64,000 nucleotides of DNA from Planosporangium mesophilum (GTDB lineage Bacteria > Actinomycetota > Actinomycetes > Mycobacteriales > Micromonosporaceae): NCBI RefSeq assembly GCF_016863255.1, contig NZ_BOON01000017.1, positions 1 through 64,000 on the forward strand, read 5' to 3'. Below are positions 1 to 9,631 of the stretch, piece after piece. The notes beneath the pieces were generated by a model. That model saw nothing but the letters and a program-made list of their open reading frames with translations. It was not told the origin of the DNA and did not search any database. The position numbers and the translations under genes are program-made. Every line of letters begins with the position of its first letter. Within the stretch, counting starts at the first letter, position 1.

Positions 1-862
1 CGGTGAGGTCCTTCCAGGTGCCGGCGACGCCGGGCACCTCGGCCTGGCCGCCCAGCTTGCCCTCGGTACCCACCTCGCGGGCCACCGTGATGACCTGCTG
101 AGCGAAGATCCGCAGGGTGTCGGTGAGCGAGTTGATCGTGTCGGCCAGCTCGGCCACCTCGCCCTTGGCCGACACCGTGATCTTCTGCGACAGGTCGCCG
201 TGCGCGATCGCCGTGGTCACTTCCGAGATCGACCGCACCTGGCTGGTCAGGTTCGAGGCCATGGTGTTGACCGAGTCGGTGAGGTCCCGCCAGGTACCCG
301 CGACGCCGCGGACGTCCGCCTGGCCGCCCAGCTTGCCCTCGGTGCCCACCTCACGGGCGACCCGCGTCACCTCGTCGGCGAACGACGACAACTGGTCGAC
401 CATGGTGTTCACGGTGCGGCCGATGCGCAGGAATTCACCCTTTAGGGGCTGTCCCTCCATCTCCAGGGCCATCTTCTGCGACAGGTCGCCCTCGGCCACC
501 GCCACGATCACGCGGGCGATCTCGGTGGTCGGTCGACCCAGGTCGTCGATGAGCGCGTTGACCGCCCGTACCCCGTCGGCCCACTCGCCGTCGAACTGCT
601 CCTCGTCGATCCGCTCGGTCAGCCGGCCCTCCCGGCCGACCACGCGCCGGATGCGCAGCAGCTCCCGGTTGCGGTGCTCCTGGATGTCGATGACCTGGTT
701 AAGTCGGTCACACACCTCGCCCGCCAGGCCGTTTCTGCGCCGCAGGCGAGGCTTGAAGTCACCGGCGCTGACCCGGCCCAGCACCGCTGCCAGCTCCTCC
801 AACAGGGCCGGATCTTCGGGCCGGTCCACAGCGGCAACCCGTGTCTCGTCCACGGTCGTCAT
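1..862 (-). CDS. Multi-HAMP hybrid sensor histidine kinase, N-terminal part (runs off left edge)
   Basis: Only the first ~287 residues are present; the 3' end lies beyond the window. The ATG at 862 follows an AGGAGG ribosome site. There is no N-terminal membrane segment, so a cytoplasmic protein is likely. The sequence shows successive HAMP-type units: EGDLSQK near residue 124 and HGDLSQK near 221, and the motif [14 protein letters not shown] at about 169 and again at 261. This near-exact internal repetition is typical of the large actinobacterial soluble hybrid kinases, in which HAMP arrays are followed by GAF, HisKA, HATPase and receiver domains. Those catalytic domains are not visible here, so kinase activity is inferred from the family. 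It is divergent from the phosphatase gene at 925, a pairing that suggests a shared stress-signalling role. Confidence 0.85.
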   Translation of the reverse strand, partial: MTTVDETRVAAVDRPEDPALLEELAAVLGRVSAGDFKPRLRRRNGLAGEVCDRLNQVIDIQEHRNRELLRIRRVVGREGRLTERIDEEQFDGEWADGVRAVNALIDDLGRPTTEIARVIVAVAEGDLSQKMALEMEGQPLKGEFLRIGRTVNTMVDQLSSFADEVTRVAREVGTEGKLGGQADVRGVAGTWRDLTDSVNTMASNLTSQVRSISEVTTAIAHGDLSQKITVSAKGEVAELADTINSLTDTLRIFAQQVITVAREVGTEGKLGGQAEVPGVAGTWKDLT

Positions 863-924
863 AGCGGTCCTCCTGGGGGGTCGATGGAGCCGGCCGCTCT
901 CCAATAGTCGTACGTTCGACGAAG

Positions 925-3078
925 TTGAGCGACCGCCCCGGTTGGATTGTTACCACCGTTCCATGGAGACTGCGAGGTGTGACTGCTCAGGTGGTACGGC
1001 GCCTCCGACTTCCCGCCGACCATAGCTCCCCCGGTGCCGCCCGTTCGGCCGTTCGGGCCGTCGTGATCGACGTCGGCCTCACCGGCATCCTGGACGAGGC
1101 GCTTCTGTTGACCACCGAGCTCGCCACCAACGCCGTCGTGCACGCCGGTACGCCGCTCGATCTGGAGATCGTCGCCGACCCGGACAGCATCACGGTCACA
1201 GTCACCGACTTCCGTAGCGGGCCGATCACGCACAACCGCAAGCAGAAGGCGCCGAACGGCTCCACCCGGCCGATCGAGCAGCTCGAGGAGCGCGGTCGCG
1301 GCCTGCTACTGGTCGACCAGCTGGCGACTTTCTGGGGCACTCTCCACTATCCGGATGGAAAGGGCATCTGGTTCCGGCTGAACCGCCCGTCGGCACCCGG
1401 CGCCGGGACACCAGCCGTCGCCGAGGCGGGCATGGTCGCGCGGGAACCCGAGCCCTCCGAATTCACGGCTGATCTCGTCGCCGCCGCGACCGCGACGCTG
1501 CTCGCGGAGCGGCCGCCCGCACCGGCGACCGGCGACGCGACCATGGTCAGCGCGCAGGCGCTCGAGTCGCTCATCGCCGACGTCCGGTCGGCCCGCGGGC
1601 TCACCATCGCCGACCTCGGCGCGCAGCTGCTCGGTCGGCTCTGCGCCGCCATCGGGGCCGAGGGCGGGGTCATCCTCGTGGACCAGGGCGACGGCCAGGG
1701 CGCGGTCGTGCTCGCGGGCCACGGCTCCGCGGTACCCAGCCTCGGCGGGGTACGGGTACCGCTGCGGCTGGCCCGGCCGTGGCAGGGCGAGCTGGTGCTG
1801 ATCGAACCGACCACCGAGTACGTCTCCGCGCTGGTCGAACTGGTCGCGGACCGGCTCTCGCTCACGCTGGAGAACGAGCGGCTGCGCCGTACCGACGCCC
1901 AGCGGCGGACGTGGCTGACGTACCTGGCCGAGGTGAGCGAGCTGCTCGCCCAGTCCCTCGACGCCGAGCTGACGCTCGCGCTGATCCCCCGCCTCGTCGT
2001 ACCGCGGCTGGGCCGGTGGTGCGCCGTCCACGTCGCGGAGAGTGCGGACGGCCTACGGCTGGCGGCGGCGACCCACGTCGACGAGACAGCCAGCCCCGAG
2101 CTGCACCAGATGCTCGCCGACGCCGTGCCGCTCCTGCGCGAGGTGCAGTCGGTCGGGGCCGCCGTACCACTGCCGGCCCCGTTCGACGGGTACGCGGTGT
2201 CGATGTCCGCCCGCGGCCAGCAGCTGGGGATCCTGTCGGTCGGCCACGATGGTGAGCACCGGTTGGGCTCGGAGGAGCTGGCGGTGATCGAGGACGTGGC
2301 CCGCCGGGCCGCGCTGGCCATCGAGAACGCCCGCATCCACGCCGAACGCCGGCGGGTCGCCGAGACGCTGCAGCGCTCGCTGCTCCCACCGAGGCTGCCC
2401 GTGGTCGAGGGGATCGACTTCGGGGCGGAGTACGTGCCGACCGGCGAGGGCGTCGACGTCGGCGGCGACTTCTACGACGTCGTCGGACTCGACGACGGCC
2501 GCTGGCTGGTCGTGGTCGGCGACGTCTCCGGCAAGGGCGTGCACGCGGCGACCGTCACCGGTCTGGTCCGCGAGGTCACCCGTACCCTGGTCTGCGACGG
2601 CAGGCCGATGGAGGAGACGCTCCGGCGGCTCAACGAGACCCTGGTCGAACGGGGCGGCGGCCGCTTCTGCACGCTCGCCCTGGCCGCCGTCACCCCGCGT
2701 ACCAACGGCCAGCTCGACGTGTCGCTGTACCTGGCCGGGCACGACCGGCCGGTGCTGCTGCACACCGACGGCCGGACCTCGCTGGTCGGCGACTGCGGTA
2801 CGGCGCTGGGCCTGCTCGACAAGGTGTCCTCACCGCAGACCCAGCTGTCGCTGTCCCCCGGCGAGACGCTCGTCTTCTACACCGACGGGGTGACCGAGCG
2901 GCGGCGCGGCAGCGAGCTGTACGGCGTGGAGCGGCTGCGGCTGGAGGCCTCCTCGCTCGCCGGCTTCCCGGCCGACGTGGTGGCCGCGAGGCTGCGCGCC
3001 GCCACGCTCAGCTTCTCGCAGGAGCCGCCGCGCGACGACATCGCGATCTTCGCCATCCGCAACGACCCGGCGGACTAG
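925..3078 (+). CDS. PP2C/SpoIIE-type serine phosphatase with N-terminal anti-sigma-like ATPase and GAF domains
   Basis: A 717-residue signalling protein. Residues ~25-155 form a HATPase_c_2 (RsbW-like) domain with the N-box [11 protein letters not shown] and the G-box [14 protein letters not shown] middle region (~340-470) resembles GAF sensory domains. The C-terminus is a SpoIIE/PP2C phosphatase with metal-binding motifs [26 protein letters not shown] and PRDDIAIF. Such proteins dephosphorylate anti-anti-sigma factors and can also act as anti-sigma kinases; the target here is unknown. The first start in frame is TTG 925 with a poor ribosome site. GTG 979, behind GGAG at 965, is a good alternative that begins just before the conserved RRLRLPAD sequence. 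The gene is convergent with the PH-domain gene, with a 2-base gap. Confidence 0.9.
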   Translation: MSDRPGWIVTTVPWRLRGVTAQVVRRLRLPADHSSPGAARSAVRAVVIDVGLTGILDEALLLTTELATNAVVHAGTPLDLEIVADPDSITVTVTDFRSGPITHNRKQKAPNGSTRPIEQLEERGRGLLLVDQLATFWGTLHYPDGKGIWFRLNRPSAPGAGTPAVAEAGMVAREPEPSEFTADLVAAATATLLAERPPAPATGDATMVSAQALESLIADVRSARGLTIADLGAQLLGRLCAAIGAEGGVILVDQGDGQGAVVLAGHGSAVPSLGGVRVPLRLARPWQGELVLIEPTTEYVSALVELVADRLSLTLENERLRRTDAQRRTWLTYLAEVSELLAQSLDAELTLALIPRLVVPRLGRWCAVHVAESADGLRLAAATHVDETASPELHQMLADAVPLLREVQSVGAAVPLPAPFDGYAVSMSARGQQLGILSVGHDGEHRLGSEELAVIEDVARRAALAIENARIHAERRRVAETLQRSLLPPRLPVVEGIDFGAEYVPTGEGVDVGGDFYDVVGLDDGRWLVVVGDVSGKGVHAATVTGLVREVTRTLVCDGRPMEETLRRLNETLVERGGGRFCTLALAAVTPRTNGQLDVSLYLAGHDRPVLLHTDGRTSLVGDCGTALGLLDKVSSPQTQLSLSPGETLVFYTDGVTERRRGSELYGVERLRLEASSLAGFPADVVAARLRAATLSFSQEPPRDDIAIFAIRNDPAD

Positions 3079-3080
3079 CG

Positions 3081-3566
3081 TCACGCCACGCGGCTGGCGC
3101 GGGACCGCAGCGCCTCCAGCAGCTCGGCTACCTCGGCCGGTGCGGCGCTCAGCTCGTAGGAGCTGAAGAGGTGCAGCGAGTCGCCGGTGTCGATCTCGAG
3201 TAGCTGGCTGCGCATGCCCAGGCGGCGCCGCTCGTCCACCCGGATCCGCTCGACGCTCTCCCACGGCAGGTGCCGCCGCCCGGCGAAGCCGCTGGCCACG
3301 GTCACCCCGGTCGGGTCGGCGGCCAGCCGTACCGGTACGAGCAGGTCACGCAGCGCGAACCCGCCGAGCGCGGCCGCCGCCACGAGCGCGATCACGAAGC
3401 CGGCCGGATCGGACCGGAACACCAGCGCCGCGATCAGGAAGAACGCCGCTGTGGCGGCTTTCAGCACGCCGAGCCCGGGGTTGACCCGCCAACTCAGCTC
3501 GTCCGCCGGCTCGGGATGCTCCGCGCCGCCCTCGTCGTCGGGCATCCACGGCGTACGTACGTCCAC
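3081..3566 (-). CDS. PH domain-containing membrane protein
   Basis: 161 residues. Two adjacent hydrophobic helices (about residues 35-50 and 55-70) are followed by a bacterial PH-type domain (PF10756-like) with the typical pattern ADPTGVTVASGFAGRRHLPWESVERIRV. This arrangement is common in actinobacterial membrane proteins of unknown function. It probably sits in the cytoplasmic membrane with the PH fold facing the cytosol. The start ATG at 3566 has no strong ribosome site. There is no operon partner: the upstream neighbour is divergent and the downstream phosphatase is convergent. Confidence 0.8.
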   Translation of the reverse strand: MDVRTPWMPDDEGGAEHPEPADELSWRVNPGLGVLKAATAAFFLIAALVFRSDPAGFVIALVAAAALGGFALRDLLVPVRLAADPTGVTVASGFAGRRHLPWESVERIRVDERRRLGMRSQLLEIDTGDSLHLFSSYELSAAPAEVAELLEALRSRASRVA

Positions 3567-3643
3567 CGGCCAAGGATGTCACGGGTATGGGCCCGGCCAC
3601 CGCCCCCGGAGCTATCATCGAAGAACGCTACCGAGGAGTAACA

Positions 3644-4801
3644 ATGCGGGATGCGGTGATCGTCGGGGCGGTTCGCACCCCGGTAGGCCGGCGCAAGGGC
3701 GGCCTCTCACACATCCACCCGGTCGACCTCTCCGGGCACGTCCTGTCCGCGCTCGCGGAGCGCACCGGCTTCGATCCGGCTGACGTCGACGACGTGGTCT
3801 GGGGCTGCGTGTCCCAGGTCGGCGATCAGTCCTGGAACGTGGGCCGTAGCGCCGTACTCGCGGCCGGCTGGCCGGAGACGGTGCCGGGCACCACGGTCGA
3901 CCGCCAGTGCGGTTCGAGCCAGCAAGCGGTGCACTTCGCCGCCGGCGCGGTGATCTCCGGTCAGGCCGACCTGGTGGTCGCCGGCGGGGTCGAGTCGATG
4001 ACGCGGGTACCGATGGGCTCCTCGGTCGTGGGCGGTGTGCCGTTCGGCGAGCGGGTGCGCGCCCGCTACGCCGGGCAGGAGGGGTACGCCGACGGCGAGA
4101 TCGCCCCGTTCAACCAGGGCGTCGGTGCCGAGATGATCGCCGCCCGCTGGGGCCTGTCACGCCAGCAGCTAGACGAGTTCGCGCTGTCCAGCCACGCCCG
4201 CGCGGCCAAGGCCTCCGACGCCGGCGACTTCGCCAAGGAGATCGCCCCGGTCGCCGGCGTCACCGCCGACGAGGGCATCCGCCGCGACACCACGCTTTCG
4301 GCGCTCGGCGCGCTGAAGACCCCGTTCAAGGCCGACGGCGTGGTCACCGCCGGCTCGGCGTCGCAGATCTCCGACGGCGCCGCCGCGCTCGCCGTCACCA
4401 CCAGCGAGTGGGCGGCGGCAGCCGGCCTGGCCCCGCTCGCGCGCATCCACACCGCCGTCGTCGCCGGCGACGACCCGGTCATCATGCTCACCGGACCGAT
4501 CCCGGCCACCGCGAAGGTCCTCGAGCGCGCCGGGCTCACCATCAACGACATCGGCGCGTACGAGGTGAACGAGGCGTTCGCGCCGGTACCACTGGCGTGG
4601 CTGGCCGAGACCGGTGCCGACCCGGCCCGGCTCAACCCGCGAGGCGGCGCGATCGCGCTCGGGCACCCGCTCGGCGGCTCCGGCGCCCGGCTCATGACGA
4701 CGCTGGTGCACCACATGCGCGACAACGGCATCCGGTACGGCCTGCAGACCATGTGCGAGGGCGGCGGCATGGCCAACGCGACCATCCTCGAGCTTTGGTA
4801 A
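3644..4801 (+). CDS. Acetyl-CoA C-acyltransferase (thiolase)
   Basis: 385 residues. It condenses or thiolytically cleaves acyl-CoA with acetyl-CoA, the last step of beta-oxidation or steroid side-chain degradation. The thiolase residues are all visible: nucleophile Cys89 in DRQCGSSQ, His341 in GHPLGGSGAR and Cys371 in MCEGGGMAN. The N-terminus MRDAVIVGAVRTPVG is diagnostic. ATG 3644 is chosen over an in-frame ATG at 3587 because GAGGAG stands 7 bases upstream and because the family begins at this point. No beta-oxidation partner is adjacent. A hairpin overlapping the end of the convergent glycosyltransferase gene follows. Confidence 0.95.
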   Translation: MRDAVIVGAVRTPVGRRKGGLSHIHPVDLSGHVLSALAERTGFDPADVDDVVWGCVSQVGDQSWNVGRSAVLAAGWPETVPGTTVDRQCGSSQQAVHFAAGAVISGQADLVVAGGVESMTRVPMGSSVVGGVPFGERVRARYAGQEGYADGEIAPFNQGVGAEMIAARWGLSRQQLDEFALSSHARAAKASDAGDFAKEIAPVAGVTADEGIRRDTTLSALGALKTPFKADGVVTAGSASQISDGAAALAVTTSEWAAAAGLAPLARIHTAVVAGDDPVIMLTGPIPATAKVLERAGLTINDIGAYEVNEAFAPVPLAWLAETGADPARLNPRGGAIALGHPLGGSGARLMTTLVHHMRDNGIRYGLQTMCEGGGMANATILELW

Positions 4802-4806
4802 GCGCT

Positions 4807-4865
4807 CCATGATCACGGAGAGTTCGCGGCGTCCTGGCGCCGCCGCACACTCTCGGTGATCATGG
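4807..4865. terminator. Bidirectional hairpin between convergent genes
   Basis: A 17-base arm at 4807-4823 pairs with 4849-4865 (one mismatch). Inside it is a second GC stem, GCGGCG/CGCCGC. It lies between the thiolase stop and the end of the convergent glycosyltransferase gene and includes that gene's stop codon. It has no T tract, as is usual for actinobacterial terminators. Confidence 0.6.
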
Positions 4866-6566
4866 GAGGAGGCGAGCGGGCGGCAGGTACACGTGATACT
4901 TGCCGACCGTCCGGGTCGGCGCGTCGGGTACGCCCCGGCGGCGGAGATGGGCCCGCAGTCGCCCGTCCGCGGGCGAATCCGCGACGAACACGAAGGCCGG
5001 CCGGTCGGCGGCCGCCACGACCGCCCGGTACGGCCGGTACCGGTCGAACCCCGGCCGGAGGTTGTCCCCGAGGACCGCGCAGGTGATCGTCTCCCCACTG
5101 TCGAAATTGATCCGGTTGCAGGTCCAGTAGCCGGCGTACAGGTGGCGGACGCCGGTCTCCCGCAGCGTGTCGACCAGTTGCCGCTGCTCACGGGCGTCGG
5201 CGCGAGCGTCCGGGACGGCCGACGCCACCACCATGACCGTCGCCACGACCATGGTCGCCAGCAGCGCGCCGAGGACCCCGGCACCGATCTTCCTCGGCAC
5301 GCCGCCGCGGCGGACGAGTCTCCACAGTGGCCACAGCATCGCGGGTACCGACACCGGCAGGACGCACAGGTACCGGCCGCTCTCCATCGGCGTCATCCCG
5401 GCGGCCGGGCTGCGGGTGTACGCGACGATGCTGAGCAGCGCGCCGAGCGCCAGCGCCAGCCGTACGAGGTGCCGGGCGCGCGCCTCCTCGGTCGTACGCA
5501 GCGCGCGTACCGCCAGCACGGCGCTCACCACGAGCAGCGCCAGCAACGCCAGTGCCCAGACCCGTTGCCAGGGGCGGCACACGCCCGGATCGCACACGCC
5601 GCTGCTCAGCGGCACTCCCATCAGGACGCCGCCGACCAGGCGCTCGACCAGCGGTACCGGTGGGCCGTCGTTCTGGCTCAGGAAGATGGAGAGCGAGTCC
5701 TGCCCGGGCTGGGCGCGGAGGTTGTACGCGAGCAGCGGCGCGGCGCCGACGGCGAGACCGGCGAGCAGGTAGGCGCCCATCCGACCGGCGAGTTCCCGCC
5801 CCCGGCAAGCCACCAGGACACCGGCGGCCACCAGCACGTACGGCGCGATGACGAGGTGGTCCCAGAGGCTCAGGCCGGCGACGAGGCCCCAGACTGCGAA
5901 CCCCACGGCACGGTACCGGCGCCACCCCACCGCCAGCGCGTACGCCAGCAGGATCAGCAGCGCCGCGGCCGGCTTGACCTCCGCGGTCCCGCCGTGCGCG
6001 ATCAACTGGTCCTTGAGGACGCGGTCCGAGCCCAGCGCAAGTACCCCGATGACCAGCACCGCGAACCAGGCACTGTAGACACTGCTGACCAGCCGGTACA
6101 TCGCGACCAGGAACCCGACATAGAGCAGGACCAGCGGTAACCGCAGCAGTAGGGTCGACGGGCCGCCGAGGGCCAGCAGCGGCGCCGCCAGGTACGCCTG
6201 GATCGTGCCCATGTAGTGCTGGCCGTAGAAGAAGATCGGGAAGTTCTCGCCCGCCGCCACGTGCAGCGCGGCCAGCCCGATGGTGGCCTCGTCGCTGTCC
6301 GCGCGCGGATAGTCGGCCGCGATCAGCACCAGGCGGAACAGCGTCCCGAACACGCCGAGCGCGGCGGCGACCAAGGCCGGGCGCAGCGCCCAGCGGTAGC
6401 CCCCGGGCCGTGGCGGTACGACGTCGGCGCTCTCGAGCGCGACAGACGCCGGCGCGTTCTGCAACAGCCCGCTACTCCTTTCGGATCCTTCCTTTCGGCC
6501 CTTCCTATCGGGCCTGACGGCGCCTGGTAGCAGGGTGGAGCCGACCGAGGCGAAGCATAGTGGCAC
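4860..6566 (-). CDS. Glycosyltransferase family 39-like integral membrane protein
   Basis: Up to 568 residues with about ten hydrophobic segments and an acidic motif YPRADSDEA in the first large extracytoplasmic loop, as in PMT/ArnT (GT39/GT-C) enzymes that transfer sugars from polyprenyl phosphate. This suggests polyprenyl-phosphate-sugar-dependent transfer to wall glycans or proteins; acceptor and donor cannot be told. The longest frame starts at GTG 6566. The first ~33 residues are polar and poorly conserved-looking, and AAAGGAG at 6475-6481 lies ahead of an in-frame TTG at 6464, which may be the true start. Confidence 0.75.
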   Translation of the reverse strand: MPLCFASVGSTLLPGAVRPDRKGRKEGSERSSGLLQNAPASVALESADVVPPRPGGYRWALRPALVAAALGVFGTLFRLVLIAADYPRADSDEATIGLAALHVAAGENFPIFFYGQHYMGTIQAYLAAPLLALGGPSTLLLRLPLVLLYVGFLVAMYRLVSSVYSAWFAVLVIGVLALGSDRVLKDQLIAHGGTAEVKPAAALLILLAYALAVGWRRYRAVGFAVWGLVAGLSLWDHLVIAPYVLVAAGVLVACRGRELAGRMGAYLLAGLAVGAAPLLAYNLRAQPGQDSLSIFLSQNDGPPVPLVERLVGGVLMGVPLSSGVCDPGVCRPWQRVWALALLALLVVSAVLAVRALRTTEEARARHLVRLALALGALLSIVAYTRSPAAGMTPMESGRYLCVLPVSVPAMLWPLWRLVRRGGVPRKIGAGVLGALLATMVVATVMVVASAVPDARADAREQRQLVDTLRETGVRHLYAGYWTCNRINFDSGETITCAVLGDNLRPGFDRYRPYRAVVAAADRPAFVFVADSPADGRLRAHLRRRGVPDAPTRTVGKYHVYLPPARLLP

Positions 6567-6696
6567 CGGTGGGGCGCCGTACGCCCTCGGCCGCTCGCCG
6601 AAGCTTCCCGAGGCCCGGGCGATATCACCGCATCACGGTGGTCGGAAATGGTTTGTCCGCCCGCATCGCCGCCGTTGACGGTTCGTTTCCCGTGGT

Positions 6697-7092
6697 ATGG
6701 AGCCGCACCTGTCAGTCCTCGAACGCTGTGTCGGTCCCGGGGACGCCACCGTGCTGGTCGCGCGGTGCTCCCTCGCCGGCGCGAGCGGCCGGTACATGAT
6801 CATGTTGACCCGGCGGCGGCTGGCGGTGACGGCGAGGAACTGGCTGACCCGCCGGCTCCGCCTGCACCTCAACCTGGAACTGCGCCATCTCTCCGACGTC
6901 AGCTGGGCGCACGAGCCCCGCCTCGGTGGGGTCAGGCTGTCCGTCACGGCGATTGACGGCGTACGCGAGCACTTCCTGATCGACACCACCGACGCCGTCG
7001 GTGTCGAACACCTGCTCGCCTCGCTTTTCGCAGACCCTCTTGATCGTCACAACGTCGGGGAAGTTGTGACGATCAAGGCGTCAGGGGCGTAA
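6697..7092 (+). CDS. Hypothetical protein
   Basis: 131 residues, no recognised family. It is basic in the middle (RRRLAVTARNWLTRRLRLHL) with predicted alternating beta structure, and no signal peptide or membrane helix is evident. The last 12 bases overlap the end of the convergent ddaH gene, and a perfect 15-bp-arm hairpin (7039-7077) is encoded in its C-terminal codons. The start ATG lacks a clear ribosome site. Confidence 0.5.
   Translation: MEPHLSVLERCVGPGDATVLVARCSLAGASGRYMIMLTRRRLAVTARNWLTRRLRLHLNLELRHLSDVSWAHEPRLGGVRLSVTAIDGVREHFLIDTTDAVGVEHLLASLFADPLDRHNVGEVVTIKASGA
7039..7077. terminator. Perfect 15-bp inverted repeat in overlapping convergent gene ends
   Basis: The arm CTTGATCGTCACAAC (7039-7053) is followed by a 9-base loop and its exact complement (7063-7077). 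It sits inside the last codons of the 6697 gene and 3 bases beyond the ddaH stop, so it is placed to end transcription from both sides. Confidence 0.6.
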
Positions 7093-7956
7093 CTCGGCGA
7101 CGCAGCACTTCACGCTGCCGCCGCCCTTCTTCAGCTCCGACAGTTCCACCGGCACCGGCGTGTACCCGGCCACCCGCAGCTTCGCCGCCAGCGCGCTCGC
7201 CTCGCTGTTCAACACGACGTTGCGCCCGTCGCTGACCAGGTTGAGCCCGAACGCGAGCGCGTCCGCCTCGTCGGCGATCACCGCCGAGGGGAAGAGTTGG
7301 CGCAGGACCCGCTGCGAGGCGTCGGAGAACGCGCCGGGGTAGTACACGATGTTGTTGTCGTCGAGGGCGGCCAGCGCCACGTCGAGGTGGTAGAAGCGCG
7401 GGTCCACCAGGCGCAGCGAGATCGCCGGGCGGCCGAGCACCTCCTGCGCCTCGGCGTGCGCGGCGGGATCGGTGCGGAAGCCGTACCCGGCCAGGATCAG
7501 TCCGCCGTAGGCACCGGGCACGTACGCGAAGTCACCCTCGCCCTCGTTGATCTCGACCGGCTCGACGAACCGCCAATCCCCGGTGAGGTAGAACGTCCGG
7601 TGCGCCGCGGCCTCCGCGATCCGCTCCGGGTACCGGAACCGGGCGCCGTACACCGTGCCGTCCACCGAGAAGGCGCCGTTGGCCGCGTAGACCATGTCCG
7701 GCAGGCCGACCTCCGCCGGCAGGACGTGAACGGCATGGCCCAGCCGCACCAGCGTCTCCCGCAGCAACTGCCACTGCTTGAGGGCGAGTTCCACGTCGAC
7801 CGGGGCGGACGTGTCCATCCACGGGTTGATGGCGTACTCCACCGCGAAGTGTTCCGGCGGGCACATCAGATACGCCCGGCCGCGCGCCGTCCGCTCCTCA
7901 GGGTTCACGATCCCCAAGGGTAGGTACGCTGAAGCGGCGTTAATAGCCGTACTCAT
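7081..7956 (-). CDS. ddaH: Dimethylargininase / amidinohydrolase-family enzyme
   Basis: 291 residues of the amidinotransferase (pentein) fold. It probably hydrolyses N-omega-methylated arginine to citrulline and methylamines, in the cytosol. Support: substrate-binding motifs LMCPPEHFAVEYAINPWMD and GEGDFAYV, the active-site His in FYHLDVALA and the catalytic Cys in VKCCVAELRP at the extreme C-terminus. ATG 7956 gives the longest form; GTG 7908 is possible and would leave room for a promoter and the GGTACGC/GCGTACC repeat. It is divergent from an Lrp-type regulator, a pairing familiar from other actinobacteria and likely to reflect control by arginine-type ligands. Confidence 0.88.
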   Translation of the reverse strand: MSTAINAASAYLPLGIVNPEERTARGRAYLMCPPEHFAVEYAINPWMDTSAPVDVELALKQWQLLRETLVRLGHAVHVLPAEVGLPDMVYAANGAFSVDGTVYGARFRYPERIAEAAAHRTFYLTGDWRFVEPVEINEGEGDFAYVPGAYGGLILAGYGFRTDPAAHAEAQEVLGRPAISLRLVDPRFYHLDVALAALDDNNIVYYPGAFSDASQRVLRQLFPSAVIADEADALAFGLNLVSDGRNVVLNSEASALAAKLRVAGYTPVPVELSELKKGGGSVKCCVAELRP

Positions 7957-7964
7957 TGCGTACC
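7923..7964. promoter_or_regulatory. Candidate Lrp operator between ddaH and lrp
   Basis: A perfect 7-base inverted repeat, GGTACGC (7923-7929) and GCGTACC (7958-7964), is centred on an AT-richer stretch containing GTTAATAGCC. It spans the divergent start region of ddaH and the Lrp gene. That it is an autoregulatory Lrp site is inference from position. Confidence 0.4.
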
Positions 7965-7976
7965 GGGAGCTGTTCG

Positions 7977-8438
7977 TTGCAGATGGACGCCACCGACCAG
8001 CAGATCATTGCGTCATTGACCAACGATGCCCGCGCCTCGTACGCCGACATCGGCGCCAAGGTGTCGCTGTCCGCCCCGGCGGTGAAACGACGCGTCGATC
8101 GGCTCCGGGCGGCCGGCGTGATCAGGGGATTCACCGCGGTCATCGACCCGGCGGCGGTGGGCTGGACGACCGAGGCGTTCGTCGAGCTGTTCTGTACCGG
8201 CCGCACCACACCTGCCCAGCTCGCCGCCATGGCGCGCAAGGACCCCGCGGTGGTGGGCGCGTACACGGTCTCGGGCGAGGCCGACGCGCTGGTCCACCTG
8301 CGCGCCGCCGACATCGCCCACCTGGAACAGGCGCTCGAGCGGCTACGCGCCGAACCGTTCGTGACCTCGACCCGCAGCATGATCGTGCTGTCCCGGCTGA
8401 TCGACGCGGTCTCGACGTCGTCCCCGCCGGCCGACTGA
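7977..8438 (+). CDS. Lrp/AsnC family transcriptional regulator
   Basis: About 153 residues. The N-terminal winged helix-turn-helix (DATDQQIIASLTNDARASYADIGAKVSLS, then AVKRRVDRL) is followed by the ligand-binding RAM domain (GFTAVIDPAAVGW to the C-terminus). Such proteins sense amino acids and act as DNA-bound dimers or octamers. TTG 7977 lies 7 bases after GGGAG; ATG 7983 is two codons further. The divergent placement against ddaH makes ddaH the most probable target. Confidence 0.9.
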   Translation: MQMDATDQQIIASLTNDARASYADIGAKVSLSAPAVKRRVDRLRAAGVIRGFTAVIDPAAVGWTTEAFVELFCTGRTTPAQLAAMARKDPAVVGAYTVSGEADALVHLRAADIAHLEQALERLRAEPFVTSTRSMIVLSRLIDAVSTSSPPAD

Positions 8439-8454
8439 TCGACCGGAGCTCCGG

Positions 8455-9543
8455 CTACAGGTACATGCCCGTACCGTGGTCCTCCCGACCCTTGATCGCC
8501 GGCTTGTCTCCCTCGCCGAAGAAGCGCTTGCCGCCGAACTCGCCGTGCAACCGGTCGTCCAGTTCGTCGGCGAGGCCGGTCATGACCTGTACGGCGAGCA
8601 TCAGGTGGGTGGGCTGGAAGTCGCGGCCGAAGACCGGTACCGAAGCCCACACGGTGTCGTTGGTGCAGTACAGCCGGCCGATCGGCATCCGGTTGGTCAG
8701 CTCGGACAGCTTCACGTAGAGCTGCTCGGTCGGCTCGACCTCGGTGAGGACCGGGGAGAACACGTCGATCAACGGCGGGTTGTCGCGGATCCGCACGAAC
8801 ACCATCGCCGAGCCCGCGCGGATGCCGATGTCACCGTCCGGGTCCACCGACAGCGCGTCCGGCGTGGTCTTGAGCAGCGTCGCCACCACAGCGGCGACCT
8901 GGTCGGCGAGCGGCAGCGCGGCCACGTCGTCGGCGAGATGGGCCAGGGCCCGGTCGGCGGCTTCCTCGTCGGTGTCCGCGTCGGCAGCGCCCGCCGCCAG
9001 CAGCCGGGCCGCACCCAGCGCCGGGACCTGCACGGATTCGCCCGCGGCGTCGTTGGCCTCGTACGTGAGGAAGGCCGGGTGCGGCGCGCCGTACACGTCG
9101 CGCAGCGTCCGGGAAACGATGATCGCCAGGCGGTTGGCGTCGGAGGCGGGCAACCGCAGGCCGAAGAGGTCACCGGAGCCGTCGAGTACGCCCGGCGGTG
9201 ACCAGCCCAGCGCCACCAGGGCGCCGATCGCGTTGCGGTCGAGCCGGTACCCGTCGGGCAACAGGGCGTTGCTCACCGCGGTCGCGGTCAGCTCGCCGGA
9301 TTCGCCGACCGTGATCCGGACCTCGTACACCGCGTCGCCCGTGCCCGACGCGGTCGGGTCGAGGGTCACGTCGAGGACGGTGCCGGGAGCCAGCGTCGGG
9401 AGGACCGAGGCGACGGTACGCGCGAACTCCTGCCACGCCTCGCGGACCTTGCCCTTCAGGTCGGCTCCGGCCGCGGCGTCGTCCTCGTCGAGCAGGAGCG
9501 TTTCCCCGAGCGGCGCCGCCCCGTCCACGGGCTCAGCGGTCAT
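8455..9543 (-). CDS. YbjN/CesT-like (TY-Chap) peptide-binding chaperone domain protein
   Basis: 362 residues from ATG 9543 (GGGAG upstream). The N-terminal part (~20-110) resembles the actinobacterial TY-Chap_N region. The C-terminal ~130 residues (PTEQLYVKLSELTNRMPIG ... THLMLAVQVMTGLADELDDRL) match the YbjN/type III chaperone-like fold, in which a helix-strand layer binds peptides. Function is not established in actinobacteria; a role in protein-protein contact is likely. The extreme C-terminus (KPAIKGREDHGTGMYL) is polar. It stands alone, between the convergent Lrp gene and the molybdenum cofactor group. Confidence 0.7.
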   Translation of the reverse strand: MTAEPVDGAAPLGETLLLDEDDAAAGADLKGKVREAWQEFARTVASVLPTLAPGTVLDVTLDPTASGTGDAVYEVRITVGESGELTATAVSNALLPDGYRLDRNAIGALVALGWSPPGVLDGSGDLFGLRLPASDANRLAIIVSRTLRDVYGAPHPAFLTYEANDAAGESVQVPALGAARLLAAGAADADTDEEAADRALAHLADDVAALPLADQVAAVVATLLKTTPDALSVDPDGDIGIRAGSAMVFVRIRDNPPLIDVFSPVLTEVEPTEQLYVKLSELTNRMPIGRLYCTNDTVWASVPVFGRDFQPTHLMLAVQVMTGLADELDDRLHGEFGGKRFFGEGDKPAIKGREDHGTGMYL

Positions 9544-9631
9544 GATCGTCTCCCTCCCACACGCCCACCCTATCGAGTGCGATGAGGGACACTGCCGCTC
9601 ACTCGTCACCGGCCGGCGACCCACCCGTCGC

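Noticed and set aside
4860-6566. Plus-strand frame of ~415 codons opposite the glycosyltransferase
   Set aside because: His/Gln/Arg-rich antisense artefact with no hydrophobic or domain pattern.
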